Positions 24,340 through 32,741 of a stretch of 51,356 nucleotides of DNA are shown piece after piece. The position numbers and the translations under genes are program-made. A model generated the notes under the pieces. It saw only the letters and a list, made by a program, of their open reading frames with translations, did no database searches and had not been told where the DNA came from. Source of the stretch: Halorubrum tebenquichense DSM 14210 (GTDB taxonomy: Archaea; Halobacteriota; Halobacteria; Halobacteriales; Haloferacaceae); assembly GCF_000337415.1 (NCBI RefSeq), contig NZ_AOJD01000027.1:141054-192409 (forward strand), in the 5' to 3' direction. Positions within the stretch are counted from its first letter, which is position 1; every line of letters begins with the position of its first letter.

Positions 24340-24381
24340 TTCTCAACGGTCCCACTCATAAACGGATATGGCTATTGAGAA
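24340..24381. promoter_or_regulatory. Inverted repeat flanking the ABC importer promoter
   Basis: TTCTCAA (24340-24346) and TTGAGAA (24375-24381) are perfect inverted arms 35 bp centre to centre, on either side of the minus-strand TATA box (TTTATG, about 24357-24362). The flanking placement suits a dimer pair or looped repressor. The AT-rich tract beyond (24380-24440) shows no gene. Confidence 0.4.
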
Positions 24382-24586
24382 TATTTAGCCGCGACTATGA
24401 TGTTTTGTGGTTATTTATTTTCAGTAGTTAAACCGGTATACACGGTGAGTATCCGCGGCTTTGACCCCTCTCCCCGTCGAGAACGCGTTTGGGACTCCGC
24501 TCCGGCCGGTGACGAAGCCGTTCGGCTCGCGTTCCGTATAGCGGACGATGTTGCTGGTTAGTCGGACTCGGGCGACGACGCCGCGG

Positions 24587-24865
24587 CTACATCCCCATGT
24601 CGGCGGCCGCGTCCGGCACCGGGAGGTCCGGGACGGCGACGCCGAGCAACTCCGCGGCGTGGTCGAGCGCCATGTCGAACCCGTAGTACCGCTCCAGTTC
24701 GTCGCCGTCGGGACCGGGGCGGACCTTCAGCATGGCGTACCCCTCGACGTTCTGCGCGACGGTCGCCTCGCGGCCGTCCCGCGAGAAGGTGAGCCGGCGC
24801 TCGCCGTCGGTCTCCTCGTACCGGGCCGCGACGCCGTTCGCCGACGCGGTCTCCGTGTCGGTCAT
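24587..24865 (-). CDS. Haloarchaeal conserved protein, DUF7111-like
   Basis: A 92-aa soluble acidic protein. Its N-terminal half is beta-rich (AARYEETDGERRLTFSRDGREATVAQNVEGYAMLKVRPGPDGDE), its C-terminal half a helix with the fixed ending ELERYYGFDMALDHAAELLGVAVPDLPVPDAAADMGM. I recognise this as a tightly conserved small haloarchaeal family (DUF7111, from memory); no function known. It is divergent from menA with 120 bases between the starts. Confidence 0.8.
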   Translation of the reverse strand: MTDTETASANGVAARYEETDGERRLTFSRDGREATVAQNVEGYAMLKVRPGPDGDELERYYGFDMALDHAAELLGVAVPDLPVPDAAADMGM

Positions 24866-24985
24866 ACGATCCGTACGGACCGCACCCTGTCGAATGTGTC
24901 GGTCGCCCCGACGACTCCGACCCGGTTTCCCTCGCGCCCGTTTCCGATGATAAGGTTAAGGGACGCCACGCACCAATCGAGGGCA

Positions 24986-25915
24986 ATGAGTACCGAGGTG
25001 ACCCGCCGTCGGGCGTGGGTGATCGCAGCCCGTCCCCAGACGCTCCCCGCCGCCGCCGCGCCGGTGATCGTCGGGGTCGGCCTGGCGCTCGACGCCGGGG
25101 TGTTCGCCCCGCTGCCGGCACTCGCGGCGCTCGTCGGCGCGGCGCTGATCCAGGTCGGCACGAACTTCGCGAACGACTACTACGACGCGATCCAGGGGGC
25201 CGACACCGACGACCGCGAGGGGTTCACCCGCGTGGTCGCCAGCGGCCTCATCGAGCCGTCCGAGGTGAAACGCGCGATGTGGCTCACCTTCGCGGCCGCG
25301 ATCGGCGTCGGCACCTACCTCGTCGCGGTCGGGGGGGTCCCAATCGTCGTGATCGGGCTCGCCTCCGTCGCGGCCGGGATCGCCTACACCGGCGGCCCCT
25401 ACCCGCTGGGCTACCACGGGCTCGGCGACCTCTTCGTGTTCGTCTTCTTCGGCGTGATCGCGGTGACCGGGACCTACTACGTCCAGGCCGCGGCGCTCCT
25501 CTCCGGGTGGTTTCCCCTCGGGATCCCGGACGGAACCGTCGCGGTCGCCGCGGTCGTCGCCAGCCTCCCGATCGCCGCGCTCTCGACGAACATCCTCGTC
25601 GTCAACAACCTCCGCGACCGCGAGGAGGACGCCTCGACCGGCAAGCGCACGCTCGCCGTCCGGTTCGGTTACCGGTTCGCCCGCGCGGAGTACCTCGCGA
25701 TGCTCGCGGTGGCCTACCTCGCCCCGCTCTGGTTCGTCGCGCGCGGCGACGGCCTCGCGCCGCTCTTCCCCCTCCTCACGCTCCCGCTGGCGGCGGCGGT
25801 CGCCCGGACGGTGCTCACAGAGACGTCCGGCGAGGCGCTCAACCCCGCGCTCGAATCGACCGGTAAGCTGCTCGCGGCGTACGCCGTCGCGTTCGCGGTC
25901 GGGCTGGCGGTGTGA
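24986..25915 (+). CDS. menA: 1,4-Dihydroxy-2-naphthoate polyprenyltransferase
   Basis: MenA, 309 aa, an integral membrane UbiA-family prenyltransferase that attaches the isoprenoid tail to 1,4-dihydroxy-2-naphthoate in menaquinone synthesis. The first aspartate-rich motif is NFANDYYDAIQGADTDDREG (about 58-77), the second is NILVVNNLRDREEDASTGKRTLAVRFG (about 203-229). About eight hydrophobic helices are present. ATG at 24986 has GGTTAAGG about 30 bases upstream, giving a leaderless mRNA. It overlaps menC by four bases. Confidence 0.94.
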   Translation: MSTEVTRRRAWVIAARPQTLPAAAAPVIVGVGLALDAGVFAPLPALAALVGAALIQVGTNFANDYYDAIQGADTDDREGFTRVVASGLIEPSEVKRAMWLTFAAAIGVGTYLVAVGGVPIVVIGLASVAAGIAYTGGPYPLGYHGLGDLFVFVFFGVIAVTGTYYVQAAALLSGWFPLGIPDGTVAVAAVVASLPIAALSTNILVVNNLRDREEDASTGKRTLAVRFGYRFARAEYLAMLAVAYLAPLWFVARGDGLAPLFPLLTLPLAAAVARTVLTETSGEALNPALESTGKLLAAYAVAFAVGLAV

Positions 25916-27039
25916 CCGACGACCGATCCAGCGACGGGGGGCCACCCGTCGCGGTCCGTCACCACCCGTTCGCGCTCGACCTGACCCGGCCGCTCGGCAC
26001 CGCGAACGGAGAGATCCGCAGTCGAGACGGGTTCGTGATCGCCGTCGAAGGCGAGCGCGACGGGACGACCGTAGTCGGGCTCGGCGAGGCGACCCCGCTT
26101 CCCGGATGGACGGAGTCGCGCGAGGCCTGCTCGGCGGCGCTGGACGGGCTGTCGGGGCCCGACGGCGACAGGGTGGAATCGGACCCGCTCGACGGCCTCA
26201 ACGCCGAGGCGACGCCGGCCGCCCGACACGGCGTCTCCCTCGCGTTCGCCGACGCCGCGGCCCGGGAGTCGGGAGCACGTCTCGCGGACCGGCTCGCGGA
26301 CGGGGCCGACGTCGACCCGACGCCCGCGGACGCCGTCCCGGTCAACGCGACCGTCGGCGACGCCGACCCGGCCGAGACCGCCGCCGAGGCCGAGCGGGCC
26401 GCGGCCGAGGGGTTCGACTGCCTCAAACTGAAGGTCGGCGTCCGCGGCGTCGACGCCGACGTGGAGCGCGTCCGCGCGGTCCGCGAGGCGGTCGGCGACG
26501 GGGTCGCGCTCCGCGTCGACGCGAACGGGGCGTGGGACCGGGAGACGGCGCGCCGCGCGCTCGACGCGCTGGCCGCGTTCGACCTCGCGTACGCAGAGCA
26601 GCCGCTCCCGGCGGACGACCTCGAAGGGCTGGCGAGCCTCCGCGAGACCGGACGGGGGTCGGGGGTCCCGATCGCGGTCGACGAGTCGGTCGGGGTCCGG
26701 GGGATCGACGCCGTCTTGGACGCCGACGCCGCCGACGTGGCGGTCCTCAAGCCGATGGCGCTGGGCGGACCCGACCGGACGCTGGCGGCCGCGCTCCGGG
26801 CGCGGGCGGCCGGGATCGACCCGGTCGTCACCACCACGATCGACGCGGTGGTCGCGCGCACCGCCGCCGTCCACGTTGCGGCCGCGATCCCGGACGTGTC
26901 CCCCTGCGGGCTGGCGACCGGACCGCTGCTCGACGAGGACCTGTCGCCGGACCCGTGCCCCGTCGCGGACGGGCGGATGCCGGTCCCGCCCGGTCCGGGG
27001 CTCGCCGGCGGCGCGTTCGACGAACTGCGGCGCTCGTAG
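25912..27039 (+). CDS. menC: o-Succinylbenzoate synthase
   Basis: MenC, 375 aa, an enolase-superfamily enzyme that dehydrates SHCHC to o-succinylbenzoate in menaquinone synthesis. The catalytic lysine region is FDCLKLKVGVRG (KxK); metal ligands are in LRVDANGAW, YAEQPLP and IAVDESVGVRG; the second catalytic lysine is in VAVLKPMALGG. The GTG start overlaps the menA stop (GTGA). Some enolase-superfamily members are epimerases, but the menA linkage makes OSB synthase the likely role. Confidence 0.9.
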   Translation: MTDDRSSDGGPPVAVRHHPFALDLTRPLGTANGEIRSRDGFVIAVEGERDGTTVVGLGEATPLPGWTESREACSAALDGLSGPDGDRVESDPLDGLNAEATPAARHGVSLAFADAAARESGARLADRLADGADVDPTPADAVPVNATVGDADPAETAAEAERAAAEGFDCLKLKVGVRGVDADVERVRAVREAVGDGVALRVDANGAWDRETARRALDALAAFDLAYAEQPLPADDLEGLASLRETGRGSGVPIAVDESVGVRGIDAVLDADAADVAVLKPMALGGPDRTLAAALRARAAGIDPVVTTTIDAVVARTAAVHVAAAIPDVSPCGLATGPLLDEDLSPDPCPVADGRMPVPPGPGLAGGAFDELRRS

Positions 27040-27106
27040 CGGACGGTGCCGACGGCTTCGGCTAAACGGCAGGCCGGGGCCGGAGTGGCGAGAGGGGGAG
27101 TCGAGA

Positions 27107-27541
27107 TCAGTCCTCGTCCGCCGAGACGACCTCGACGCTGCCGCGCATGCCGCGGGTCTGGTGGGGCGTACAGACGTACTCGTACGTCCCCGGCGCGTCG
27201 AACGCGCGTTCGTATGTGTGACCCGCCTCGGCGACGAGTTCGGACTCGAACGAGCCGTCGACCGCGTAGACGTTGTGACCGCCGCCGTTCCCGGTCCACT
27301 CCCACCTGACGGTCGTCCCGGCGTCTATCCGGACGTGAGCGGGCGCGTAGGAGAATCCGCCGTCCGCGCCGACGGCGACTTCGACGGTCGACTCGCCGGT
27401 CCGGTCGATCCGCTCGTCGGCCGGCGCGCCGGGGTCGTCGCCGCCGGAACCGGGGAGGAGCGCGCCGGCACAGCCCGCGAGGGCGGCCGCGCTCGCGGTT
27501 CCGGCGGCGGCGAGGAGGGCGCGGCGACTGCTGTCTCTCAT
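27107..27541 (-). CDS. Halocyanin-type blue copper lipoprotein
   Basis: A 144-aa small copper protein that carries electrons at the outer membrane face. The signal MRDSSRRALLAAAGTASAAALAGC has twin arginines and an LAGC lipobox. The cupredoxin fold holds the copper ligands: His in GGGHNVYAV, then Cys, His and Met in YVCTPHQTRGM. An acidic linker separates lipid anchor and domain. It sits convergent to menC, whose product feeds menaquinone, a possible electron donor chain partner. Own promoter not clearly visible. Confidence 0.93.
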   Translation of the reverse strand: MRDSSRRALLAAAGTASAAALAGCAGALLPGSGGDDPGAPADERIDRTGESTVEVAVGADGGFSYAPAHVRIDAGTTVRWEWTGNGGGHNVYAVDGSFESELVAEAGHTYERAFDAPGTYEYVCTPHQTRGMRGSVEVVSADED

Positions 27542-27665
27542 GTCCGACCGGAGGGCGTCCGTCGTCTAAACTCCTCCGCGTCCGCTCTCGGCGCGGGAAC
27601 CGACCGGCGGCGACGGGTCGAATCGGGGGGACGGACTTTTCACCGCGACCGTCGAACGGAGGCGC

Positions 27666-28121
27666 ATGAGCGAGTGGACCGACGCCATCGTCGGCGAGCG
27701 GATGACCGTCGACAACCAGTTCAACGACCGCGTCGCGGCGTCCCGCTTCTCCAGCCAGGAGTGGGGCCTCATCATGACCGCGATCGACTTCGAGATCGAG
27801 AACGCCGACGACCCGGAGGACGCCCGCGTCGTGGCGGACACGTCGAGCCTCCCGGCGATCATGCCGGAACTGGAGAACCTCCGCTCGCAGATGGCGGGGA
27901 TGGGCGGTGCCCCCGGCGGCGGAGAGGCGGGCGACTCTGGCGGCGGCCTCGTCGACTCGATCAAGGGCGCGCTCGGTCTCGGCGGGGGCGGTGGCGGTGG
28001 TCCCTCGGACGAGGAACTGGAGGCCGCGGAGCGGCTGGTACAGGAGTACGCCGACGAGCTACAGGCCCACTTGGAGGAGGTCGGCAAGTGGGAGCAGGTC
28101 CGGCTCGCGTATCAGGAGTGA
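27666..28121 (+). CDS. Haloarchaeal conserved protein, DUF5799-like
   Basis: A 151-aa soluble protein. The N-terminal half (SEWTDAIVGERMTVDNQFNDRVAASRFSSQEWGLIMTAIDFEIE) and the helical C-terminus (EELEAAERLVQEYADELQAHLEEVGKWEQVRLAYQE) flank a Gly-rich low-complexity linker of about 35 residues with a run of seven glycines. It matches my recollection of DUF5799 in haloarchaea; function unknown. The ATG at 27666 agrees with a CTTTTCACC box about 30 bases upstream. Confidence 0.8.
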   Translation: MSEWTDAIVGERMTVDNQFNDRVAASRFSSQEWGLIMTAIDFEIENADDPEDARVVADTSSLPAIMPELENLRSQMAGMGGAPGGGEAGDSGGGLVDSIKGALGLGGGGGGGPSDEELEAAERLVQEYADELQAHLEEVGKWEQVRLAYQE

Positions 28122-28161
28122 GTCCGAGACCGGCGACCGGCCGGTCCGCGGACGTGTTTTC

Positions 28162-28311
28162 TCACTCGATGTCGCTGCCGCGGAACAGCGTCAGCTCCTC
28201 CGCCTCGTAGATGTTGATGAGCTCGGTGACGATCTCATCGTACTCCTCGTCGTCGACCCGGAGCGCGTCGAGCCGCTCGACCGTCTCCTCGCCGAGGTGT
28301 ACCTGAGGCAT
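28162..28311 (-). CDS. Small RHH/antitoxin-like protein (DUF7557-like)
   Basis: A 49-aa protein beginning MPQVHLGEETVERLDALR, with the pattern strand-helix-helix expected for a ribbon-helix-helix DNA-binding protein or a VapB-type antitoxin. It resembles the haloarchaeal DUF7557 family. No toxin-like gene (PIN domain or similar) is adjacent, so a toxin-antitoxin role is not supported by context. It lies between the DUF5799-like gene and the 707-aa gene. Confidence 0.65.
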   Translation of the reverse strand: MPQVHLGEETVERLDALRVDDEEYDEIVTELINIYEAEELTLFRGSDIE

Positions 28312-28403
28312 ACGCGGCGCTTCGTCGTCCGGGGAATAAAGAATGTCGGCCGGGGAGAATACGGTGCGGCGCGGGTCCCGTAGCGACGGACGGGTGCGTC
28401 GGA

Positions 28404-30527
28404 TCAGTCGCGAAAGCACGACTCCGCGTCTGTACCCGTGGTTTCGCCGTCGTCGATGGAGTCGTCCGCGGTGAGCGCCCGCCGAGCGGACGCCTCGATC
28501 TTCTCGACGGTGAGTTCGTCGTTTTGGAGGTAGAACTCGTCTGACAGACGAATTACGGGCCCCTTCAGGTCGTGTAGCCGAAGAATTCCAGAGGGATCCG
28601 TTCGGCCGATATCGCGCTCGGTTCCGGCCAGAGACGGCGTCGGGTCGAACGGATCGGCAACCACCTGAAACTCTCTGCCAAGTAGCGCTTCCGACGAGAG
28701 GAACGACCGGCAGTGAACCCGGTGAGTATCCGGATCGAGGGGACGACACGAGTAGACCTGCGCTGTGAGTCCCCTGTCGACGGCGGCAACGGTTCCGGGG
28801 TCTCCGGCGAAGCGTGTCACCGAGTCCGTGGCGTCGGACACGAACCGAGCCGCGGCGACGATCGGACAGCCGGCCGCGAGCAACCCGATCAGCGTCCGAA
28901 GACGACTGGGTTCGATCGGGGTCTCGAAGACGGCGGCGGCCGATCCCCCTCGGTCGACTGCGGCGGCGGCAGCCGTGACGTCGCTTCCGTCCTCGAAGAC
29001 GGACACCGCCGGCGCGCGGAGATCGGAGCCGGCGCTCACGTTCGTGACGTCGACGACCCCGTCCGCAGTCTCGATGACACCGTCTTCCGTCGGTAGTCCG
29101 CAGAAGACGACATCGAGCCCAGAGTCGGTGAGAATCTCTGAGACCGCGTCGCTGTTCGGGGCGGCGTACACCGACCACCGTCCGATCCCGTCCGGGACCT
29201 CAGGATTCGTCAGCGAGTTCCGTACGTCCCGGGCGCGTTCCTCCGTCTCGATAAGGAAAGCCACGGCCACGTCGCCGCGGTCGGCCATCTCGCGTCGGAG
29301 CCGGTTCTCGTACGTTGAAGGCGTTAGGACGGAACTCCAAGCCGGAATGAGGTCTGCCGCGGGGTTCGGTCTCCGACTCGTGACGCCGTCTTGCCATCCC
29401 GATGTCGCCAACGCGACCGGTTCGTCCGGGGACGTCGCGCCGTCGGTAGCTCGAACGTGGACGGGGGCGAAGGCGCGCGCGAGGTGAGGGAGTAGTTCCG
29501 CCGCCGCGGGTACGGGGCGTACGGTCGCCACGGTCGGCCACGAGGGGATGTACGGCTCGACAATCTTCGGCTCCACCTCCAGGTACTCCATGAGTCGCTC
29601 GCTCATCGAACTGTCCGCGAGGTTCGGGGGGTAGAAGGGAAGCTCCGCGCCGACCTGCTCGTACTCGTACCGGTCGGACGGGACGTACCCCTCGGTCCGC
29701 GCGAGCGTGTCGAGGAAGAACCACGTCCCGAACAGCTCCTTGACCCGCTGTTCGAGCGCTTCGCCCTCGGTGGGAAGTCGCTCCTCGTACCCGGTTTCGA
29801 GCCGGATCGCCGGCGCGTCCCCGACGGTCATCCGCGCGCCGAGGTAGTACGACAGCGTCGAGAGCCGGTAAACGTCGGCGTACGTCGGCCGAACGACGAC
29901 CTCGACGCCCGTGTCGGGGACCGTCAGCGGGCTGGGGATGTCGAGTTCGTCGCCCCGCTCGATCCGCGGGGGGTATCCCCGGAGCGTCGGCCACGACCGC
30001 TCCGGCGAGAACTCCCGTATCGACGATCCGAGGACCGACACGGCCTCCGTCAGCGCGGCCGGGTCGTCCGGGACCGTGATCGTCGCTTCGGGGCGCGTGT
30101 GGAGCGAGCGCGCTCCGACCGTCACCGTGGTCGGGCGGTCGAACACCAGTTCGATGGGGCCGGAGCCGGCCATCCCACTGGCATCGATCTCCGCGTCCTC
30201 GACCCGCAGCAGCACCTTCGTCACGCCGTTTATCTCGACGCAGTAGTCGCCGCGCGGGAACTCCGACGGCTCGTCGAGCTGCGCGACGAAGTCGCCGTCC
30301 GCGCGGCGTACGTTCACGTTCGAGTACTCCGAGACCGACACGGACTCCGCCTCGAAGCTCACCGCCCGGTCGACCGGGAGCGGGAACAGCTCGGGGAGCG
30401 CCGGGGAGAGCTCCGGTTCGCGGTCCGTCCGCAGGTCGAGCCGGGTCCCCTCGATGCGGTCGCTGACGGCGAGCGTCTCGCCGTCGGCCTCGAATCCGAT
30501 ACGTCCGTCTGGTGACCCGTCGTTCAC
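28404..30527 (-). CDS. Large protein of unknown function (707 aa)
   Basis: A long, acidic, apparently soluble protein I do not recognise by domain. It has no signal peptide and no convincing membrane segment. Its middle contains a conserved-looking, Pro/Tyr-rich part (YEYEQVGAELPFYPPNLADS, VEPYIPSWPTVATVRP). The C-terminal part (about 420-640) reads like an alpha/beta domain with repeated strand-helix units (VAVAFLIETEERARDVRNSL; GLDVVFCGLPTEDGVIETADG; LIGLLAAGCPIVAAARF). The start is GTG. Base composition is visibly less GC-rich than its neighbours, with more A/T third positions, hinting at a different history. It is divergent from the APH-like kinase gene. Confidence 0.8.
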   Translation of the reverse strand: MNDGSPDGRIGFEADGETLAVSDRIEGTRLDLRTDREPELSPALPELFPLPVDRAVSFEAESVSVSEYSNVNVRRADGDFVAQLDEPSEFPRGDYCVEINGVTKVLLRVEDAEIDASGMAGSGPIELVFDRPTTVTVGARSLHTRPEATITVPDDPAALTEAVSVLGSSIREFSPERSWPTLRGYPPRIERGDELDIPSPLTVPDTGVEVVVRPTYADVYRLSTLSYYLGARMTVGDAPAIRLETGYEERLPTEGEALEQRVKELFGTWFFLDTLARTEGYVPSDRYEYEQVGAELPFYPPNLADSSMSERLMEYLEVEPKIVEPYIPSWPTVATVRPVPAAAELLPHLARAFAPVHVRATDGATSPDEPVALATSGWQDGVTSRRPNPAADLIPAWSSVLTPSTYENRLRREMADRGDVAVAFLIETEERARDVRNSLTNPEVPDGIGRWSVYAAPNSDAVSEILTDSGLDVVFCGLPTEDGVIETADGVVDVTNVSAGSDLRAPAVSVFEDGSDVTAAAAAVDRGGSAAAVFETPIEPSRLRTLIGLLAAGCPIVAAARFVSDATDSVTRFAGDPGTVAAVDRGLTAQVYSCRPLDPDTHRVHCRSFLSSEALLGREFQVVADPFDPTPSLAGTERDIGRTDPSGILRLHDLKGPVIRLSDEFYLQNDELTVEKIEASARRALTADDSIDDGETTGTDAESCFRD

Positions 30528-30546
30528 TGGACTATTTCTGGTTCGC

Positions 30547-30613
30547 CGACACGTATGAGCGTGTCGATGAAAATCTCAGTTCGTGAAACTGGGGCGTGTC
30601 GCGGGGTTTCACG
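30547..30613. promoter_or_regulatory. Two inverted repeats in the divergent intergenic region
   Basis: CGACACG-N6-CGTGTCG (30547-30566) and CGTGAAAC-N16-GTTTCACG (30582-30613) are both perfect dyads. A third CGTGTCG copy sits at 30595-30601 inside the second. They lie between the 707-aa gene (start 30527) and the kinase-like gene (start 30673) and could regulate either. Confidence 0.4.
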
Positions 30614-30672
30614 GCACAGGAGTGAGAGACGATGACAGCAATCTTAACATCCAGCGAGACGGACAGAATCCC

Positions 30673-31782
30673 ATGGATGTCGCCGACTCGGAGCCGATAT
30701 CGCGGGCCCTCGACGCGGCGTTCCCGGGCCGGATCCCGGACCGGCTGACCGGCGTCGGTCCCTCGTGGAACGGGAGCAACGAGACGGTCGGCGTGACCTT
30801 CGCGGACGGCGGCCGGGCATTCCTCAAGGTCGCGCTCACGGACGACGGCAGTCGGATCGCTCGCGAGCGCGCCGTGCTCCGGTACGTCGACGCGCACGGC
30901 CCGCTCGCGGTCCCCGACGTGCTGGCCGCCGACCCCGGCGGCGACCCGGCGTACCTCGCGACGGCACCGGCGCGGGGCCGAGAGCTACTGGCCGTCTACG
31001 AGGCTGCGAGCGACGACGAGCGCGAACGCCTCCTCCGCCGCGTCGGCGGCGCGCTCGCTGCGCTCCACGCCCACCGATTCCCCCGGCACGGCGAGGTCGT
31101 GGGGGCGGGGACCGAAACCGGATCAGCCGCCGATGGCGACGCGGCCGGGAGCGACGAGACGGAGGGCGACGCGGTCGAGAGCGACGCGGCGGGAGACGGC
31201 GGCCCGCCGACCGGGCTCTCGGTCGGGTTCGCGCCGTGGACCGACGTCCTGCTCGCGACGATCGAACGGACTCGCGATATCGGGACCTCCGAACGCCTCG
31301 CTGACCACTACGACGCGGTCGTCGACTGCGTCCGCGCGAACCGCGACCTGCTCGACGGCGCGCCGGCGGCGCTGCTCCACGGCGACATCACGAAGCCGAA
31401 CCTCTTCGTGACGACCGGAAGCGAGGGGACCGGTGGAACCGGCGCGGTCGGTGGGGGCGGTGCGGGCGTCTCGCCGATCGACTGGGAGCTGTCCCACGTC
31501 GGCGACCCGGCGCGGGACCTGGTGCGCGCGGAGGACCAACTGCTCAACGGCTTCGACTCGACCGGGCCGGAGCGGTTCGCCGCGGCGCTCCGAGATGGGT
31601 ACCGCGAGCGGGCCGGCGGACTTCCGGCGGGGTTCGAGCGCCGGCGACCCGTCTACGAGGCGGTCAGGATGCTCGGGCGCTCGGGCTTTATCGACCAGTG
31701 GGCGACGTACCTGGACGAGCCGGTCGAGGGCCTGGTCGAGCGGGCGGACGAGGAGCTACGGGCGCGGCTCGACGCGGTCTGA
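30673..31782 (+). CDS. Aminoglycoside phosphotransferase-fold kinase
   Basis: A 369-aa cytosolic kinase-like protein of the APH/choline kinase family. It shows the N-lobe FLKVALTDDGSRIARERAVLRYVD (ATP lysine in 'fLKv'), the catalytic loop LLHGDITKPNLF (HGDxxxxN), and the metal-binding SPIDWELSHVGDPARDL (D-x-E in place of DFG). A low-complexity acidic insertion of about 40 residues lies at 145-190. The phosphate acceptor is unknown; antibiotic resistance is not implied. A CTTAACAT box about 29 bases upstream supports the ATG at 30673. Confidence 0.85.
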   Translation: MDVADSEPISRALDAAFPGRIPDRLTGVGPSWNGSNETVGVTFADGGRAFLKVALTDDGSRIARERAVLRYVDAHGPLAVPDVLAADPGGDPAYLATAPARGRELLAVYEAASDDERERLLRRVGGALAALHAHRFPRHGEVVGAGTETGSAADGDAAGSDETEGDAVESDAAGDGGPPTGLSVGFAPWTDVLLATIERTRDIGTSERLADHYDAVVDCVRANRDLLDGAPAALLHGDITKPNLFVTTGSEGTGGTGAVGGGGAGVSPIDWELSHVGDPARDLVRAEDQLLNGFDSTGPERFAAALRDGYRERAGGLPAGFERRRPVYEAVRMLGRSGFIDQWATYLDEPVEGLVERADEELRARLDAV

Positions 31783-31846
31783 GCGCGGGGACGCGAGGGA
31801 GCTGGCCGGCGAGGTGCGGACGCCAACCCCTCCGCGCGGGGTCAGT

Positions 31847-32644
31847 TCACCGGTTCCACGCCGCGTCGTCGGGATCGATCCGCCGTTCGCCGGAGTCGAG
31901 CGCGTCCACGGCGTCGAGGGCGGTCTCGGGCAGGTCGACCTCGGCCGCGCGCAGGTTCTCCCGGACGTGGTCGCCGCGCGCCTTCGGGATCGGGACGATC
32001 CCGCGGTCAAGCGCCCACGCGAGCGCGAGGACGGCGGGCGAGAGATCGTTCCGCTCCGCGATCGCGGCCACCTCCGGGTCGTCGAGGATCTCGCCGCGCC
32101 CGAGCGGGGAGTAGCCGACGAGCCGGTGGTCGAACTCGTCGGCGAGGTCGCGCAGCTCCCGCTGTTGGAACCGCGGGTGGCACTCGACTTGGTGGGCCGC
32201 GATGGGCCCGTCGAGGATCTCGTCGGCCTCGCGCAGGAGGTCGGGCGTGAAGTTCGAGACGCCGACGTGGTCGGTGACCCCCGCGTCGCGGAGGTCGTCG
32301 AACGCCGGCAGCGTCTCCGCCGGGTCGTACGTCCGGATCGGCCAGTGGACGTACAGGAGGTCCACGCGGTCGAGTCCGAGCCGGTCGAGGCTCTCGCGGG
32401 CCGTCTCGCGCACGTCCGCCGGCGCGAGGTTCTCCGGGTGGACTTTCGTGGCGACGACGACGTCGTCGCGGTCGACGTCGCTCTCGGCGATCCCCCTGCC
32501 GACGGCGGTCTCGTTGTCGTACATCTGCGCGGTGTCGACGTGGCGGTAGCCGGCGTCCAACGCCGCGGCGACGGTGTCGGTACAGGTCTCGGGATCGTCG
32601 AGCCCGGAGGTTCCGAGCCCGATCGAGAGGTCGAGCGGTGGCAC
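31847..32644 (-). CDS. Aldo/keto reductase
   Basis: A 265-aa NAD(P)H-dependent carbonyl reductase of the AKR superfamily. The catalytic tetrad is readable: Asp/Tyr in HVDTAQMYDNE, Lys in VVATKVHPENL, His in LLYVHWPIRTYDP. GVSNFTPDLLREAD and QVECHPRFQQ are further family motifs; IVPIPKAR and the following region bind the cofactor phosphate. The GTG start at 32644 has CTTTTTCACC 30 bases upstream. It is divergent from a TbsP-like regulator, which may control it. Substrate unknown (often 2,5-diketogluconate-like or aldehydes). Confidence 0.9.
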   Translation of the reverse strand: MPPLDLSIGLGTSGLDDPETCTDTVAAALDAGYRHVDTAQMYDNETAVGRGIAESDVDRDDVVVATKVHPENLAPADVRETARESLDRLGLDRVDLLYVHWPIRTYDPAETLPAFDDLRDAGVTDHVGVSNFTPDLLREADEILDGPIAAHQVECHPRFQQRELRDLADEFDHRLVGYSPLGRGEILDDPEVAAIAERNDLSPAVLALAWALDRGIVPIPKARGDHVRENLRAAEVDLPETALDAVDALDSGERRIDPDDAAWNR

Positions 32645-32741
32645 GCGTTCCGCTTCCGAGCGCGGGGTGAAAAAGGCGCGCGAGCCGGCACGCCGGGCGT
32701 GCCTCCACAGGTTTAACACGCGGCCCCCGTAGGATCGCCCG

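Noticed and set aside
28162-28311. Toxin-antitoxin module
   Set aside because: Only an antitoxin-like RHH protein is present; neither neighbour resembles a toxin.
30673-31782. Aminoglycoside resistance gene
   Set aside because: The fold is shared by many small-molecule kinases; nothing in sequence or context points to antibiotics.
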